A stretch of DNA of 64,000 bases from Mesobacillus sp. AQ2 (lineage in GTDB: Bacteria; Bacillota; Bacilli; Bacillales; Cytobacillaceae), in the NCBI RefSeq assembly GCF_030122805.1, contig NZ_CP126080.1, forward strand, positions 4,035,501 to 4,099,500, in the 5' to 3' direction. Under the pieces are notes generated by a model. It did not search any database, had not been told where the DNA came from, and saw nothing but the letters and a program-made list of their open reading frames with translations. The position numbers were made by a program, and so were the translations under genes. Shown piece after piece: positions 33,204-43,444 of this stretch (positions are counted from its first letter, which is position 1; each line of letters begins with the position of its first letter).

Positions 33204-35021
33204 GTGCGCATTTTTACAGGCTATCTTATGATATTTCTTTTGGTTCCCGCTTTCATGGCCGTGGTCATGTTAACTTATACAGAAGCAGGCAAGGCAGTCA
33301 GCTTCAACAAAACATTGGATGAAGAGATTGACCTGTCGGAGACCAAGCTTTCCGAAACGAGTTTCATCCTTGCAGGAAACGGCGAGGTCATAACGGAGAT
33401 TTACCGGCCGATGAACCGGAGTTATGCAAAGGGAAATGAAATACCAGATTTTACAAAAGATGTATTCATAGTTTCTGAGGACCGGAATTTTGAAAAACAT
33501 CCAGGTTTTGACCTTCCGGCAATTGGCCGCGCTCTCGCCATCAACATGCAGGCAGATGGAATTCAGCAGGGCGCAAGCACAATTACCCAGCAGCTGGCCA
33601 GGAACCAGTACTTGAACCATCATGAATCGTACAACCGGAAACTGAGCGAGGTTTTATATGCATACCAGCTGGAGAGGACTTTTTCAAAAAAAGAGATTCT
33701 CGAACAATATTTGAATGCGATTTACTTTCATAATAATGCGTATGGCATCAAGGCTGCCGCTGATTTTTATTTTAAGAAAGTGCCGTCGGAGCTATCAGAA
33801 AGTGAGCAGGCATTTCTTGCCGCGATTCCAAATAACCCAACATACTATAATCCTCTGAAGCATTTCAAACGGACAAAAGAGCGGCAGGAACGGCTGATCG
33901 ACCAGCTTGCGCAATTCGAAAAAATCACGGCGGAAAAAGCAGAGGAGCTGAAAAAGGAGCCTATTAAGCTGAAGGTCGATTCCCGTAAAAATCTCTATCC
34001 TGATTATTCTTCATACGCGCTTTTCGAAATGCGGGAATTGATTGCCCAACAGGAGAACATACAGGATCCGGAGGAGTTAAGCCTGAAGATTGAAGATTTG
34101 CTTCGCTCAGGTGTGAGCATCCACACCAGCCTTGATATTGATAGGCAGACACAGGCAGTCCAGGCACTCTCGGCTCATTTGCCGGATGCATCTGTCCAGG
34201 CTGCCGCAGCCGTTATAAACCATGAGAACGGCAGGATCGTTGCCCTGGCGGGAGGAAAAAAATATCAAAGCGGCGATTTCAATCGGGCATTCCAGGCGTT
34301 CCGCCAGCCGGGTTCGGCCATCAAACCGCTCCTTGTGTATGCACCCTATTTTGAAAGATTTGATGTGAACACCGATTCTAAAATCAATGGGGGCTCTCTT
34401 TGCATAAAGGGGTATTGCCCAAAAAACTATGGAGGTTCAACCTATGGGATGGTTTCGCTTGAAAAAGCATTCACCCATTCGTACAACACCCCTGCCATAA
34501 GGGTTTTGCAGCAAGTAGACATTGACGAAGCGTTCAGTGACCTGCAGCCTTTCAAATTTAAAAATGTAACAAACCAGGATCATGTACTCGCAGCGGCAGT
34601 AGGAGGATTCACGACTGGGGTAAGTCCGCTTGAGCTGACATCCGCTTATACGGTATTCAGCAACAAAGGACTTTACCTGAAGCCAAGGGCAATCGTGAAA
34701 GTAACCAATCAGGCAGGCGAAGTTCTTTATAAATGGGATGAGCAGCCTGTTCAGGTATGGAATCCAAGCACCATCGAAAAAGTTCGGACGCTCATGAAAA
34801 AGACTGTTTCCTCGGGAACAGCCAGAAAAGCTGCAGGTGCAGGACCAGAAGCTGGCGGAAAGACGGGGACGACAAATGATTACCATGATTTCTGGTTTGT
34901 CGGATTCAATGGTCCATTTACCGCAGGTGTGTGGGTCGGCAAAGACCAGCCGCAAAGCATGGAGGCCATCAACAATCAGTCCCCGCACCTTTTGATCTGG
35001 CGTGATATCATAAAAAAATAA
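33204..35021 (+). CDS. pbpD: Class A penicillin-binding protein (PbpD-like)
   Basis: This 605-residue protein has a membrane anchor (about 3-25), a GT51 transglycosylase domain (about 65-235: EDRNFEKHPGFDL, QGASTITQQLARNQYL, KKEILEQYLNAIYF) and a transpeptidase domain (about 320-600: serine in PGSAIKP, HSYNT, GGKTGTTNDY). It polymerises and crosslinks peptidoglycan outside the membrane. It starts at GTG 33204 after GAAAGGAAGC. Position between kapD and yufK agrees with B. subtilis pbpD (PBP4). Confidence 0.9.
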   Translation: MRIFTGYLMIFLLVPAFMAVVMLTYTEAGKAVSFNKTLDEEIDLSETKLSETSFILAGNGEVITEIYRPMNRSYAKGNEIPDFTKDVFIVSEDRNFEKHPGFDLPAIGRALAINMQADGIQQGASTITQQLARNQYLNHHESYNRKLSEVLYAYQLERTFSKKEILEQYLNAIYFHNNAYGIKAAADFYFKKVPSELSESEQAFLAAIPNNPTYYNPLKHFKRTKERQERLIDQLAQFEKITAEKAEELKKEPIKLKVDSRKNLYPDYSSYALFEMRELIAQQENIQDPEELSLKIEDLLRSGVSIHTSLDIDRQTQAVQALSAHLPDASVQAAAAVINHENGRIVALAGGKKYQSGDFNRAFQAFRQPGSAIKPLLVYAPYFERFDVNTDSKINGGSLCIKGYCPKNYGGSTYGMVSLEKAFTHSYNTPAIRVLQQVDIDEAFSDLQPFKFKNVTNQDHVLAAAVGGFTTGVSPLELTSAYTVFSNKGLYLKPRAIVKVTNQAGEVLYKWDEQPVQVWNPSTIEKVRTLMKKTVSSGTARKAAGAGPEAGGKTGTTNDYHDFWFVGFNGPFTAGVWVGKDQPQSMEAINNQSPHLLIWRDIIKK

Positions 35022-35046
35022 ACCGGGCCTCAGCCCGGTTTTTTCA
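35020..35046 (+). terminator. Terminator of pbpD
   Basis: AACCGGGC and GCCCGGTT pair around CTCA, followed by TTTTC; it starts at the stop codon. Confidence 0.9.
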
Positions 35047-35081
35047 TATAAAAAATACCGACCAAATGAATGGTTCGGCAC

Positions 35082-35639
35082 TTAAATCGGCAAGCTTGCA
35101 AGCAGGCTGTTATATACTTTTACCGCCAGGTACACTACACCAAGCACGAGGGTGCTCCAAAGGATGGTCTGAAAGAAGACGGTTCCGATCAATCCTGCCA
35201 TTGTGAGTTTGGGACTGATTTTGTAGACAAAATAAATGAAATAAATCATCGTGGCTAAAAAGAATATGGCTCCGATCCCGATGAAACTGAAGAAGCTGAC
35301 AAGCGCTGCAATCCCGCCTGCAAAATAAATGACGGCTCCTTTACGAATGAATTTCAGGCTTTCGCCCTCGTGGTCTACGGAAAACAATAACAGGCTAACC
35401 TCATTAATCGTATCGGCAATCAGCTTCAGGGCAGCGAATACCATAAAAAAAACGACCATCAGCAAGGCAAGCAATGACAGCTTGATGCCAGTATCCGAAA
35501 AGAATTCCATCATTCCATCATAAATTCCGGCATTTTTCAGGACTGTCAGCAGCTCTATTTCCGTACGGACAGAAAGAGCCAGGCTGAACATCAGGATGGA
35601 CATCAAAGGAAAGTAACTTGTAAAATAGGCATTTTTCAT
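35082..35639 (-). CDS. yufK: Multi-pass membrane protein (YufK-like)
   Basis: This 185-residue protein has about five hydrophobic helices, with DTINEVSLLLFSVDHEGESLKFI between helices two and three, a Yip1-like arrangement. The length and position between pbpD and the mrp operon match B. subtilis YufK. The function is unknown. Confidence 0.75.
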   Translation of the reverse strand: MKNAYFTSYFPLMSILMFSLALSVRTEIELLTVLKNAGIYDGMMEFFSDTGIKLSLLALLMVVFFMVFAALKLIADTINEVSLLLFSVDHEGESLKFIRKGAVIYFAGGIAALVSFFSFIGIGAIFFLATMIYFIYFVYKISPKLTMAGLIGTVFFQTILWSTLVLGVVYLAVKVYNSLLASLPI

Positions 35640-35783
35640 GTTGTTTTTTCACTCATTCCTTTCATAATCATTATGAAAGAAATGGCGAAAGCTGGCAATA
35701 AAAACAAAAAGAAAAAAGCCCCCAAAAGGAACTTTTATTTTTTTGAAACCTTTTCGCTTTTCATCCGTATGAACAGGTTGGAG

Positions 35784-35987
35784 TTATTGCGGCACAATCC
35801 GGACGTATTCTCTTGAACCGAATGGAATATATTCAGCCGTTTCAACCTCGTCCATATCTGATTGCTGGACATTCAGCACTCCAGGTCCTTTATTTGACAA
35901 CTCTTTGTTGTCCCTTTGCTCGAGTAACATGAACCCCGTAAACAAACTCAGGAATATCCCAACACATACAATCAGCTTTCGGGCCAT
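35784..35987 (-). CDS. Small exported or membrane-anchored protein, function unknown
   Basis: This 67-residue protein has a single N-terminal hydrophobic segment (about 5-22, signal peptide or anchor), then an acidic middle (QQSDMDEVETAEYIPFG) and a basic end. GGGGGAT precedes the ATG at 35987. No family recognised. It is divergent from the mrp operon. Confidence 0.6.
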   Translation of the reverse strand: MARKLIVCVGIFLSLFTGFMLLEQRDNKELSNKGPGVLNVQQSDMDEVETAEYIPFGSREYVRIVPQ

Positions 35988-36295
35988 GGCTTATCCCCCC
36001 TATTCACTGTTAGTATGCAGAAAGAATCAGGATTTTATTCAGCATTCGACAACAAGTGCCAGTGAATTAAACTTCCAAAAGCTGTCTTGAAAGGAAGCAT
36101 ATTCAGGGATGTACCAGGCCGCTTGCTGGTGCTGGATTCAGAAAACATTGATTTATCAAGGCCGTTGACATGCATCCCCACCTTTTTTACGATATAATTT
36201 TTACAACAGTGAGTTAGGGGCATGAAGTTGGGTTAAATGGCAAAAAATATAATGTTAAGCCATGAATTTGGAATTAAATAAGGAGGTATTATCAT
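35988..36295 (+). promoter_or_regulatory. Upstream and leader region of the mrp operon
   Basis: This 308-bp gap holds no convincing gene. A TTGACA is followed 22 bp later by TATAAT (near 36190), a spacing too long for a normal sigma A promoter. A leader of about 100 bp then runs to AAGGAGGT at 36280-36287 and the TTG start. I see no riboswitch fold I can name. Confidence 0.4.
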
Positions 36296-38713
36296 TTGTC
36301 TTTACTACACCTTGCAGTTTTATCACCGCTTTTACTCGCGATCTTAATTCCATTTATACATAAGTATTTCAAGAGTATCCATACAGGCTGGTTCCTGCTG
36401 CCGCTGCCGGCCGTGCTGTTTGCATACTTCCTGAAGTTCATTGGTACCACTGGCCATGGCGGCACAGCCATGGAAACGGTGCCCTGGATTTCATCCCTTG
36501 GGATTGATTTCACGTTAAAAGTTGACGGCCTTGGGCTGTTATTCGCCCTGTTGATCACCGGAATCGGCGCTCTGGTTGTTCTGTATTCGATTTATTATCT
36601 GTCACCAGACAAGGAAAAGTTGAATACCTTCTATGTCTACTTGCTTTTATTCATGGGCGCCATGCTCGGCGTCGTTTTGTCGGACAACCTGATCGTCCTT
36701 TATACATTCTGGGAGCTGACCAGTTTTTCATCATTCCTGCTGATCGGGTACTGGAACGATCGTGAACGCTCACGCTACGGTGCGCAGAAATCGATGCTAA
36801 TCACAGTTTTCGGGGGACTATCAATGCTCGGGGGCATCCTGATGCTCTACATCATCACAGGGACCTTCAGCATTTCCGAAACGATTCAAATGTCCAATCA
36901 AGTCATGAACCATCCTTTATTTACCGTTACCTTGATTCTATTTTTGCTCGGTGCTTTTACAAAATCAGCGCAGTTCCCGTTCCACATCTGGCTGCCTGAT
37001 GCCATGGAGGCTCCTACTCCTGTCAGTGCGTATCTGCACTCAGCGACGATGGTCAAGGCCGGCATCTATCTTGTTGCCCGCATGACACCTGTTTTTGCCC
37101 ATTCAGGCACATGGGTATGGCTCGTCGCCGGAATCGGTGTGCTCACATTGTTCTGGGGTTCTTTTTCTGCAGTAAAACAGACTGATTTAAAAGCAATTCT
37201 CGCATTCTCAACTGTCAGCCAGCTCGGTATGATTATGTCGCTTCTTGGAGCTGGTGCCGCTGCACTTCATTATGGCACGATCAAGGATGGCTATTTTATC
37301 GTGGCGGTCACTGCCGCTGTCTTCCATCTGATCAATCACGCCACGTTCAAAGGGAGCCTTTTCATGGTAACAGGAATTATCGACCATGAAACTGGGACAA
37401 GGGATATCCGCAAGCTTGGCGGTTTGATGAACTTCATGCCAATCACATTCACGCTTGCCATTATCGGAACCTTCTCCATGGCAGGAATTCCTCCATTCAA
37501 TGGATTCCTGAGTAAGGAAATGTTCTTTACAGGGATGCTGCGAGTGGCGGAAATGGATATTTTCAATATGGATACTTGGGGCATCCTGTTCCCGGTGATT
37601 GCCTGGACCGCAAGTGTTTTCACATTCCTTTACAGCATGATGTATGTATTCAAAACCTTCACTGGCAAGTATCAGCCTGAAAAGTTGGAAAAGAAACCGC
37701 ATGAAGCACCTATCGGCATGCTGATTTCTCCGGTTATTCTTGCATCACTTGTGATCATTTTCGGTATTTTTCCGAATGTACTGTCTCATAACATCATTTC
37801 GCCAGCCATGGGAGCCATCCTCCCTTCATTGCTTGAAAATGGCGAGGGATTCGATGTTCATATTTCACACTGGCACGGACCGACAGCTGAATTGTTCATG
37901 ACGATCGGTGTCATCGCGATCGGAATTCTGCTTTATAAATTCTTGCCAAAATGGACAGGCGTTTATCGCATATTCCCTGAGCGCCTGGCACTTAATCATT
38001 TATATGACCGAGGACTGGAAACCATCCAGCTGGTATCTAAAAATATCACAAAGTCTTATATGACGGGGTTCATCCGGTCATATCTAGTGTATATTTTCTC
38101 ATTCTTCATTTTGATCCTGGCTTCGACTCTTTTCTATAAAAATGCATTTAAGATGGATCTCAGCAATATTGCCCCAGTCCACATTACTGAAGTCATACTG
38201 GTGCTGATCATTGCTGTATCATCGATTATGATTTTATTTGCCAAATCAAGATTGACTTCAATTATCCTGCTCGGTGCTGTCGGGTATACAGTCGCTCTAT
38301 TCTTCGTCATTTTCCGGGCGCCTGACCTCGCACTGACACAACTAGTGATCGAAACGGTTTCTGTAGCGCTGTTCCTGCTCGCGTTTTATCACTTGCCTCA
38401 GATCAGAAGGAACGAAGAGCGAATCCGCTTTAGGGCTACGAACGCTGTAATTTCAATTGGCGTCGGAGCAATCGTGACGATGATTGCCCTATCTGCCCAC
38501 AGCAATAAAATGTTTGGGTCGATTGCGGATTATTATATTGAGAATACCTATAAAAAAGCTGGCGGCGAAAACATGGTCAACGTCATCCTTGTTGATTTCC
38601 GCGGCTTTGACACAATGTTTGAAATTACCGTACTTGGCATCGCTGCCCTCGGGATTTTCGCGATGATCAAGCTGCGCATGACTAGGGGGAAAGAATTGGA
38701 TGAAAACAAATGA
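36296..38713 (+). CDS. mrpA: Na+/H+ antiporter subunit MrpA
   Basis: This 805-residue protein has about twenty membrane helices. The N-terminal part is NuoL/complex I-like (LTSFSSFLLIGYW, FTKSAQFPFHIWLPDAMEAPTPVSAYLHSATMVK in segments) and the C-terminal part is an MrpA/MrpB-type domain. It forms the core proton path of the hetero-oligomeric Mrp antiporter, used for Na+ and alkali resistance. It starts at TTG 36296 with AAGGAGGT eight bases before it. It is the first of seven overlapping or closely spaced mrp genes. Confidence 0.95.
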   Translation: MSLLHLAVLSPLLLAILIPFIHKYFKSIHTGWFLLPLPAVLFAYFLKFIGTTGHGGTAMETVPWISSLGIDFTLKVDGLGLLFALLITGIGALVVLYSIYYLSPDKEKLNTFYVYLLLFMGAMLGVVLSDNLIVLYTFWELTSFSSFLLIGYWNDRERSRYGAQKSMLITVFGGLSMLGGILMLYIITGTFSISETIQMSNQVMNHPLFTVTLILFLLGAFTKSAQFPFHIWLPDAMEAPTPVSAYLHSATMVKAGIYLVARMTPVFAHSGTWVWLVAGIGVLTLFWGSFSAVKQTDLKAILAFSTVSQLGMIMSLLGAGAAALHYGTIKDGYFIVAVTAAVFHLINHATFKGSLFMVTGIIDHETGTRDIRKLGGLMNFMPITFTLAIIGTFSMAGIPPFNGFLSKEMFFTGMLRVAEMDIFNMDTWGILFPVIAWTASVFTFLYSMMYVFKTFTGKYQPEKLEKKPHEAPIGMLISPVILASLVIIFGIFPNVLSHNIISPAMGAILPSLLENGEGFDVHISHWHGPTAELFMTIGVIAIGILLYKFLPKWTGVYRIFPERLALNHLYDRGLETIQLVSKNITKSYMTGFIRSYLVYIFSFFILILASTLFYKNAFKMDLSNIAPVHITEVILVLIIAVSSIMILFAKSRLTSIILLGAVGYTVALFFVIFRAPDLALTQLVIETVSVALFLLAFYHLPQIRRNEERIRFRATNAVISIGVGAIVTMIALSAHSNKMFGSIADYYIENTYKKAGGENMVNVILVDFRGFDTMFEITVLGIAALGIFAMIKLRMTRGKELDENK

Positions 38714-39122
38714 TATAATCCTCCAGACTGTCACGAAGTTAACCTTGTTTGTCATCATCCTGTTTTCTATCCACCTGTTCTTTGCAGGCCATTACCATCC
38801 GGGTGGAGGATTCGTTGGCGGGTTAATGACATCCGGGGCAATCGTCCTCCTGCTGCTGGCTTTTGATATAAAGACGGTCAAGGCAATCTTGCCTGTCGAT
38901 TATATTAAACTGATCGCGGTCGGACTGATCTTTGCAATCGGAACTGGAGCAGGAGGTTTATTTTTCAATAAGCCATTCCTGACGCATGCCTATACTTATG
39001 TTTATTTGCCGCTCCTCGGCAAAACATCTCTGCATACGGCGGTATTGTTTGATACCGGAGTTTTCCTTGTCGTCATTGGTGTGACAATGACCATTATTCA
39101 AACGATTGGAGAGAGCGAATAA
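38700..39122 (+). CDS. mrpB: Na+/H+ antiporter subunit MrpB
   Basis: This 140-residue protein has four membrane helices. [27 protein letters not shown] is broken by the canonical HxPGGGF motif of MrpB. The start overlaps mrpA by 14 bp and the stop overlaps the mrpC ATG. It is a small structural subunit of the antiporter. Confidence 0.93.
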   Translation: MKTNDIILQTVTKLTLFVIILFSIHLFFAGHYHPGGGFVGGLMTSGAIVLLLLAFDIKTVKAILPVDYIKLIAVGLIFAIGTGAGGLFFNKPFLTHAYTYVYLPLLGKTSLHTAVLFDTGVFLVVIGVTMTIIQTIGESE

Positions 39123-39463
39123 TGGAAATCTTAATGGCATTTCTAATTGGAATCTTATTTATGACAGCCACCTACCTGATGCTTTCGAAAAGCCTGCTCA
39201 GGATTATTATTGGTACGGGCCTGTTAAGCCATGGAGCCCATTTGTTGATTTTAACAATGGGAGGTTTGAAGAGGGGGACAGTCCCTTTGCTGGGTGAACA
39301 TGCCGAATCCTACGTTGACCCGCTGCCACAGGCGCTGATTTTGACTGCGATCGTCATCAGCTTTGGTGTGACGGCATTTTTCCTGGTGCTGGCCTATCGT
39401 GCTTATCAGGAGCTTGGAACGGATAATATGGATCGCTTGAGAGGAAAGGAAGGACATGAATAA
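39122..39463 (+). CDS. mrpC: Na+/H+ antiporter subunit MrpC
   Basis: This 113-residue, three-helix protein is homologous to NuoK ([40 protein letters not shown]). It starts within the last base of mrpB and overlaps mrpD by 8 bp. It is part of the complex I-like membrane core. Confidence 0.93.
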   Translation: MEILMAFLIGILFMTATYLMLSKSLLRIIIGTGLLSHGAHLLILTMGGLKRGTVPLLGEHAESYVDPLPQALILTAIVISFGVTAFFLVLAYRAYQELGTDNMDRLRGKEGHE

Positions 39464-40937
39464 TCTAATCATCTTACCCATCTTAATTCCTCTGATAACA
39501 GGGGTTATACTCATATTTTTCTCAAAAAATATCATGGCCCAGCGCTGGATATCTGCAATAAGCGCGGTAATCACTGTTATTGCAGCCTCCATGCTGGCAA
39601 ACCATGTAAATAGAGATGGCATCCAGACAATGGACCTCAGTAACTGGGAAGCGCCTTACGGGATTACGCTCGTATCGGATATGCTTTCCTCCCTGCTTGT
39701 ATTGACGACGAGCATCATCGCTCTTGCCGCTTTATTCTATTCCTTTAAATCTATTGGGGAAGCGCGCGAAAAATTTTATTATTATGCGGTTGTCAACTTT
39801 CTGCTGGTAGGTGTAAACGGTGCCTTTACAACAGGGGATATATTCAACTTGTTTGTATTTTTCGAAGTAATGCTAATGTCTTCGTATGTGCTGCTGGTAT
39901 TGGGCGGGACGAAAATCCAGCTTCGCGAATCGATAAAATACATACTTGTTAACGTCATTTCATCAGCACTGTTCGTCATCGCAGTCGCTTATTTGTACTC
40001 AGTAGTAGGGACATTGAATATGGCACATATCTCGGTGAGGATCAGCGAACTTGGAGACATGGGCATCATTACGGTCATTGCTGTATTGTTCCTGATTGTA
40101 TTTGGCCTGAAGGGAGCGATTTTCCCGCTTTATTTCTGGCTTCCAGGATCTTATTATGCACCCCCTGCACCAGTAATGGCCTTGTTTGGAGCATTGCTGA
40201 CTAAGGTCGGTGTCTACTCGATCACAAGGACTTACACGCTGTTCTTTTACCATGATGCCGGCTATACGCATCAATTGCTCCAGATTCTTTCCATCCTGAC
40301 GATCATCGTCGGTGCTATCGGAGCAATTGCATATTCGGACATCAAGAAAATCATCATTTATAACATTATCGTGGCAGTCGGGGTTATTCTTTTCGGGGTC
40401 TCTGTACTGACCCCAGAATCTCTAACAGGCTCCGTGTTTTACCTGATCCATGACATGAACATCAAAGCCGCGCTCTTCTTGTTGATTGGAATCATCATTG
40501 CAATTACAGGGACGAGTGACCTGAATAAGATTAGCGGTCTGATCAATGGATATCCCGCTTTAGGATGGACCTTCTTCATCGCTGCGCTGGCACTCGCAGG
40601 AATACCGCCGCTCAGCGGATTTGCAGGTAAAATCATGCTGATCCGATCCGGCTTCGAGAATGAAAGCTATCTTGGTGCGTTCGTTGTCCTGATGTCTAGT
40701 TTACTGGTCCTGTTTTCCGTCATGAAAATATTTATCCGAGGCTTCTGGGGAACACCTCGAGCTTATAAGAATGAGGAAAAAGCTCCAGTGAAATGGCTGC
40801 TCATCGCACCGGCCGTCCTGACCGCGTTCGCTGTCCTGTACGGCTTCGGAACTGAAGCAATTTATCCGGTCATATCCAATGCAGCAGAAACGCTGGCGAA
40901 TCCGGAAATCTATATCAATGCTGTTTTAAAGGAGTGA
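39456..40937 (+). CDS. mrpD: Na+/H+ antiporter subunit MrpD
   Basis: This 493-residue protein with about fourteen helices is homologous to NuoM/NuoN. A conserved membrane Glu lies in [19 protein letters not shown], and [17 protein letters not shown] carries the conserved Lys. It is the second large antiporter-like subunit. It overlaps mrpC and lies 6 bp before mrpE. Confidence 0.95.
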   Translation: MNNLIILPILIPLITGVILIFFSKNIMAQRWISAISAVITVIAASMLANHVNRDGIQTMDLSNWEAPYGITLVSDMLSSLLVLTTSIIALAALFYSFKSIGEAREKFYYYAVVNFLLVGVNGAFTTGDIFNLFVFFEVMLMSSYVLLVLGGTKIQLRESIKYILVNVISSALFVIAVAYLYSVVGTLNMAHISVRISELGDMGIITVIAVLFLIVFGLKGAIFPLYFWLPGSYYAPPAPVMALFGALLTKVGVYSITRTYTLFFYHDAGYTHQLLQILSILTIIVGAIGAIAYSDIKKIIIYNIIVAVGVILFGVSVLTPESLTGSVFYLIHDMNIKAALFLLIGIIIAITGTSDLNKISGLINGYPALGWTFFIAALALAGIPPLSGFAGKIMLIRSGFENESYLGAFVVLMSSLLVLFSVMKIFIRGFWGTPRAYKNEEKAPVKWLLIAPAVLTAFAVLYGFGTEAIYPVISNAAETLANPEIYINAVLKE

Positions 40938-40943
40938 TGAGAC

Positions 40944-41420
40944 ATGGCTTTTCAAATCTTGCTGAATTTCATTCTGGCCTTTGTGTGGATGTTCCTTAAA
41001 ACATCCTACTCCCCGGCTTCGTTTTTCGTCGGGTATTTCTTCGGCCTGCTCATCATTTATATTTTCCGCCGCTTCTTCACTTCCCGTTTTTATTTGTTGA
41101 GGGTCGTGGCAGTAGTAGAACTGATCTACATTTTCACGAGGGAATTAATCCTTTCAAATATCGATGTCCTAAAGGCAGTTCTAAGGCCCAAGCTCAATAT
41201 CAAGCCCGGAATCTTCGCATTCCCGACAGAATTGAAGCAAGACTGGGAGATTACAATGCTCGCAAACTTGATAACCTTGACCCCTGGAACACTTGTCGTC
41301 GATATCTCTGATGATAATAAGATTCTGTATGTACATGCGATGGACATCAGTGATGCGGACGAAGCGATTCAGAGCATCAAAAATACGTTCGAAAAGGCAA
41401 TTATGGAGGTGAGCCGATAA
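40944..41420 (+). CDS. mrpE: Na+/H+ antiporter subunit MrpE
   Basis: This 158-residue protein has two or three N-terminal helices and a cytoplasmic C-terminal domain (LANLITLTPGTLVVDISDDNKILYVHAMD in parts), the usual MrpE layout. Its stop overlaps the mrpF start. Confidence 0.93.
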   Translation: MAFQILLNFILAFVWMFLKTSYSPASFFVGYFFGLLIIYIFRRFFTSRFYLLRVVAVVELIYIFTRELILSNIDVLKAVLRPKLNIKPGIFAFPTELKQDWEITMLANLITLTPGTLVVDISDDNKILYVHAMDISDADEAIQSIKNTFEKAIMEVSR

Positions 41421-41710
41421 TGTTCGATACCGTCATGTGGATTTCAGTTACCTTCATATCACTTGCGATGATAGGCCTGATTTACCGTGTTATCAAGGGG
41501 CCGACAGTGGCTGACCGGGTAGTTGCCTTGGACGCGATCGGCATCAGTCTGGTTTCTGTGGTTGCTTTAGTGTCAATCCTTCTCGATACGAGTGCATTTC
41601 TCGATATCATCCTGCTGATAGGGATACTGGCATTCATCGGAACAGTCGCCTTTTCAAAGTTTCTTGAGAAGGGAGTAATCATGGAATATGACAGAAATGG
41701 AGATCGTTAA
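41420..41710 (+). CDS. mrpF: Na+/H+ antiporter subunit MrpF
   Basis: This 96-residue, three-helix protein contains KGPTVADRVVALDAIGI, the MrpF signature with an Asp within a membrane helix region. It overlaps mrpG by 23 bp. Confidence 0.93.
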   Translation: MFDTVMWISVTFISLAMIGLIYRVIKGPTVADRVVALDAIGISLVSVVALVSILLDTSAFLDIILLIGILAFIGTVAFSKFLEKGVIMEYDRNGDR

Positions 41711-42059
41711 GTTTTTTGCAGGCTTATTCATCCTGATCGGCGCATTCCTCAGCCTTGTGACGGCATTCGGGCTTATCAGGCTGCCGGATGTTTATACGAG
41801 GAACCACGCGGCATCAAAAAGTGCCACGATGGGGGTAATGCTTGTATTGCTTGGAACCTTCCTTTATTTTTGGCTAATTGAAGATCATTTTAATTCCCGA
41901 TTATTGCTGGGAATTGGCTTCATCTTCCTTACATCCCCTGTTGCCGGGCATCTGATTTCAAGAGCAGCATATAACAGCGGGGTAAAACTGTCGGACCGTA
42001 CTGTGCAGGACGACCTTGCAAAGGCACGGAAAGAGATCGCTGAAAATCAATCCAAATAA
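41688..42059 (+). CDS. mrpG: Na+/H+ antiporter subunit MrpG
   Basis: This 123-residue protein has three helices and the MrpG pattern GLIRLPDVYTRNHAASKSATMG. It is the last gene of the operon and is followed by a terminator. Confidence 0.93.
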   Translation: MTEMEIVKFFAGLFILIGAFLSLVTAFGLIRLPDVYTRNHAASKSATMGVMLVLLGTFLYFWLIEDHFNSRLLLGIGFIFLTSPVAGHLISRAAYNSGVKLSDRTVQDDLAKARKEIAENQSK

Positions 42060-42067
42060 CGATATGA

Positions 42068-42107
42068 AAGGCCATCAGGTACATCCCCCTGATGGCCTTT
42101 TTTTGTA
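42068..42107 (+). terminator. Terminator of the mrp operon
   Basis: AAGGCCATCAG and CTGATGGCCTT pair around GTACATCCCC, followed by TTTTTT. Confidence 0.9.
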
Positions 42108-42199
42108 CATGGAAAATTCAAAGTTTATCCATACCAACCTCAGAAGCACCGGAGTATAGTTAAGATGAAAAGTCAGTCTGACAGAATGGAGGGAGAAAA

Positions 42200-43348
42200 A
42201 TGGAGGATGAAAAAATTGCTATCGTCGGCGGCGGAATCAGCGGATTATGCACAGCCATTGCCCTGCAGAAAAATGGAATCCATGCAGAAGTTTATGAAAA
42301 AGCAAAAAAGGTCAACGAACCGGATACAGGAATTATTTTAAGCGGTAATGCAATAAGGGCCTTTTACATCATGGGTTTGGGATCCCAATTACGGAATAAC
42401 GGACTTGAATCGGATGCCTGTCTGCTGAAATCCGACTTTGGGAACAACATTGCAAATTTTCATTACCAGCCTCCCACCCCGATACCAAATTACTTGTTCA
42501 TCCAACGATCTGTCCTTCAAAAGATATTATTGGATGCACTCCTCCCAGGTTCTCTTCATTTAGAAAAGCATGTAACTGATTTTACAGATGATGAAGCTGT
42601 TACATTATTTTTTAAAGATGGTACCAGCGCAGAATCAGACTATCTGATTGCCTGTGACGGTGCTTCATCTTCCGTCCGCTCTAAGATGTTTCCAAACAAC
42701 TCACTTACCTACACAGGTTTTTCCTGCTGGCGAGGCATCATCGAATACGCACCATTCAAAGTCACTGCCTATACTGAAACCTGGGGAGCCAGAGGAAGAT
42801 TCGGCATCGCTCCTTTACGAGACCAGCAAATCTTTTGGTATGCCTTAAAAAAATCGCCAGAAGCCAGCAACCTTCGCGAATGGACTCCAATCGACTTATT
42901 GTTCAACTTTTTCTACTATCATGATCCAATCCAGGAAATACTGGAAAACACCCCAAACAACCAGATTATTTACGACGATTTGTATGAACTGAACCCCTTA
43001 ACACCCCTGCAATCCGGAAATATTCTATTACTCGGCGATGCAGCTCACGCCTCAATGCCCAACATAGGCCAGGGAGCTTCACAGGCAATTGAAGATGCAG
43101 TATACCTGGCAAAATGGATCAGTAAAGAAGACTCGGTGTTAAATGCTTTTAAAAAATACACTCAGCACAGACAGGAACGGATTAAGCTGATTAAAGATGA
43201 AATGAAAATCTACGGGTTGGCCTCACAAATCGATTTCCCGATTCTCAGCTCCATTCGAAATAAACTGCTTCAAATGACACCAGCCTCCTTCCACAATGAG
43301 AAGCTGCGGCGAATCATTGAAATCGAGGAGGATATGGAAACAATGTGA
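42200..43348 (+). CDS. FAD-dependent aromatic-type monooxygenase
   Basis: This 382-residue protein has an N-terminal FAD-binding GGGISGLCTAIALQKNGI (residues 9-26), the internal DG motif in IACDGASSSVRSKMF, and the second FAD motif LLGDAAHASMPNIGQGASQAIEDA near 280. This is the PHBH/salicylate-hydroxylase-like group (also close to zeaxanthin-epoxidase-like proteins). It hydroxylates or epoxidises an unknown substrate with NAD(P)H and oxygen. GGAGGG precedes the ATG. It is not part of the mrp-yuxO order I recall from B. subtilis, so it may be an insertion in this lineage. A 1-kb repeat array follows it. Confidence 0.85.
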   Translation: MEDEKIAIVGGGISGLCTAIALQKNGIHAEVYEKAKKVNEPDTGIILSGNAIRAFYIMGLGSQLRNNGLESDACLLKSDFGNNIANFHYQPPTPIPNYLFIQRSVLQKILLDALLPGSLHLEKHVTDFTDDEAVTLFFKDGTSAESDYLIACDGASSSVRSKMFPNNSLTYTGFSCWRGIIEYAPFKVTAYTETWGARGRFGIAPLRDQQIFWYALKKSPEASNLREWTPIDLLFNFFYYHDPIQEILENTPNNQIIYDDLYELNPLTPLQSGNILLLGDAAHASMPNIGQGASQAIEDAVYLAKWISKEDSVLNAFKKYTQHRQERIKLIKDEMKIYGLASQIDFPILSSIRNKLLQMTPASFHNEKLRRIIEIEEDMETM

Positions 43349-43444
43349 TTGACACTGTGCAGGTTTCAGGGGCGGACAATCTATTGGTATCAGGCAGGAG
43401 TAGGGAGCACTAGCCTGATACATGACCAGATTCCTGCTGAAAGC

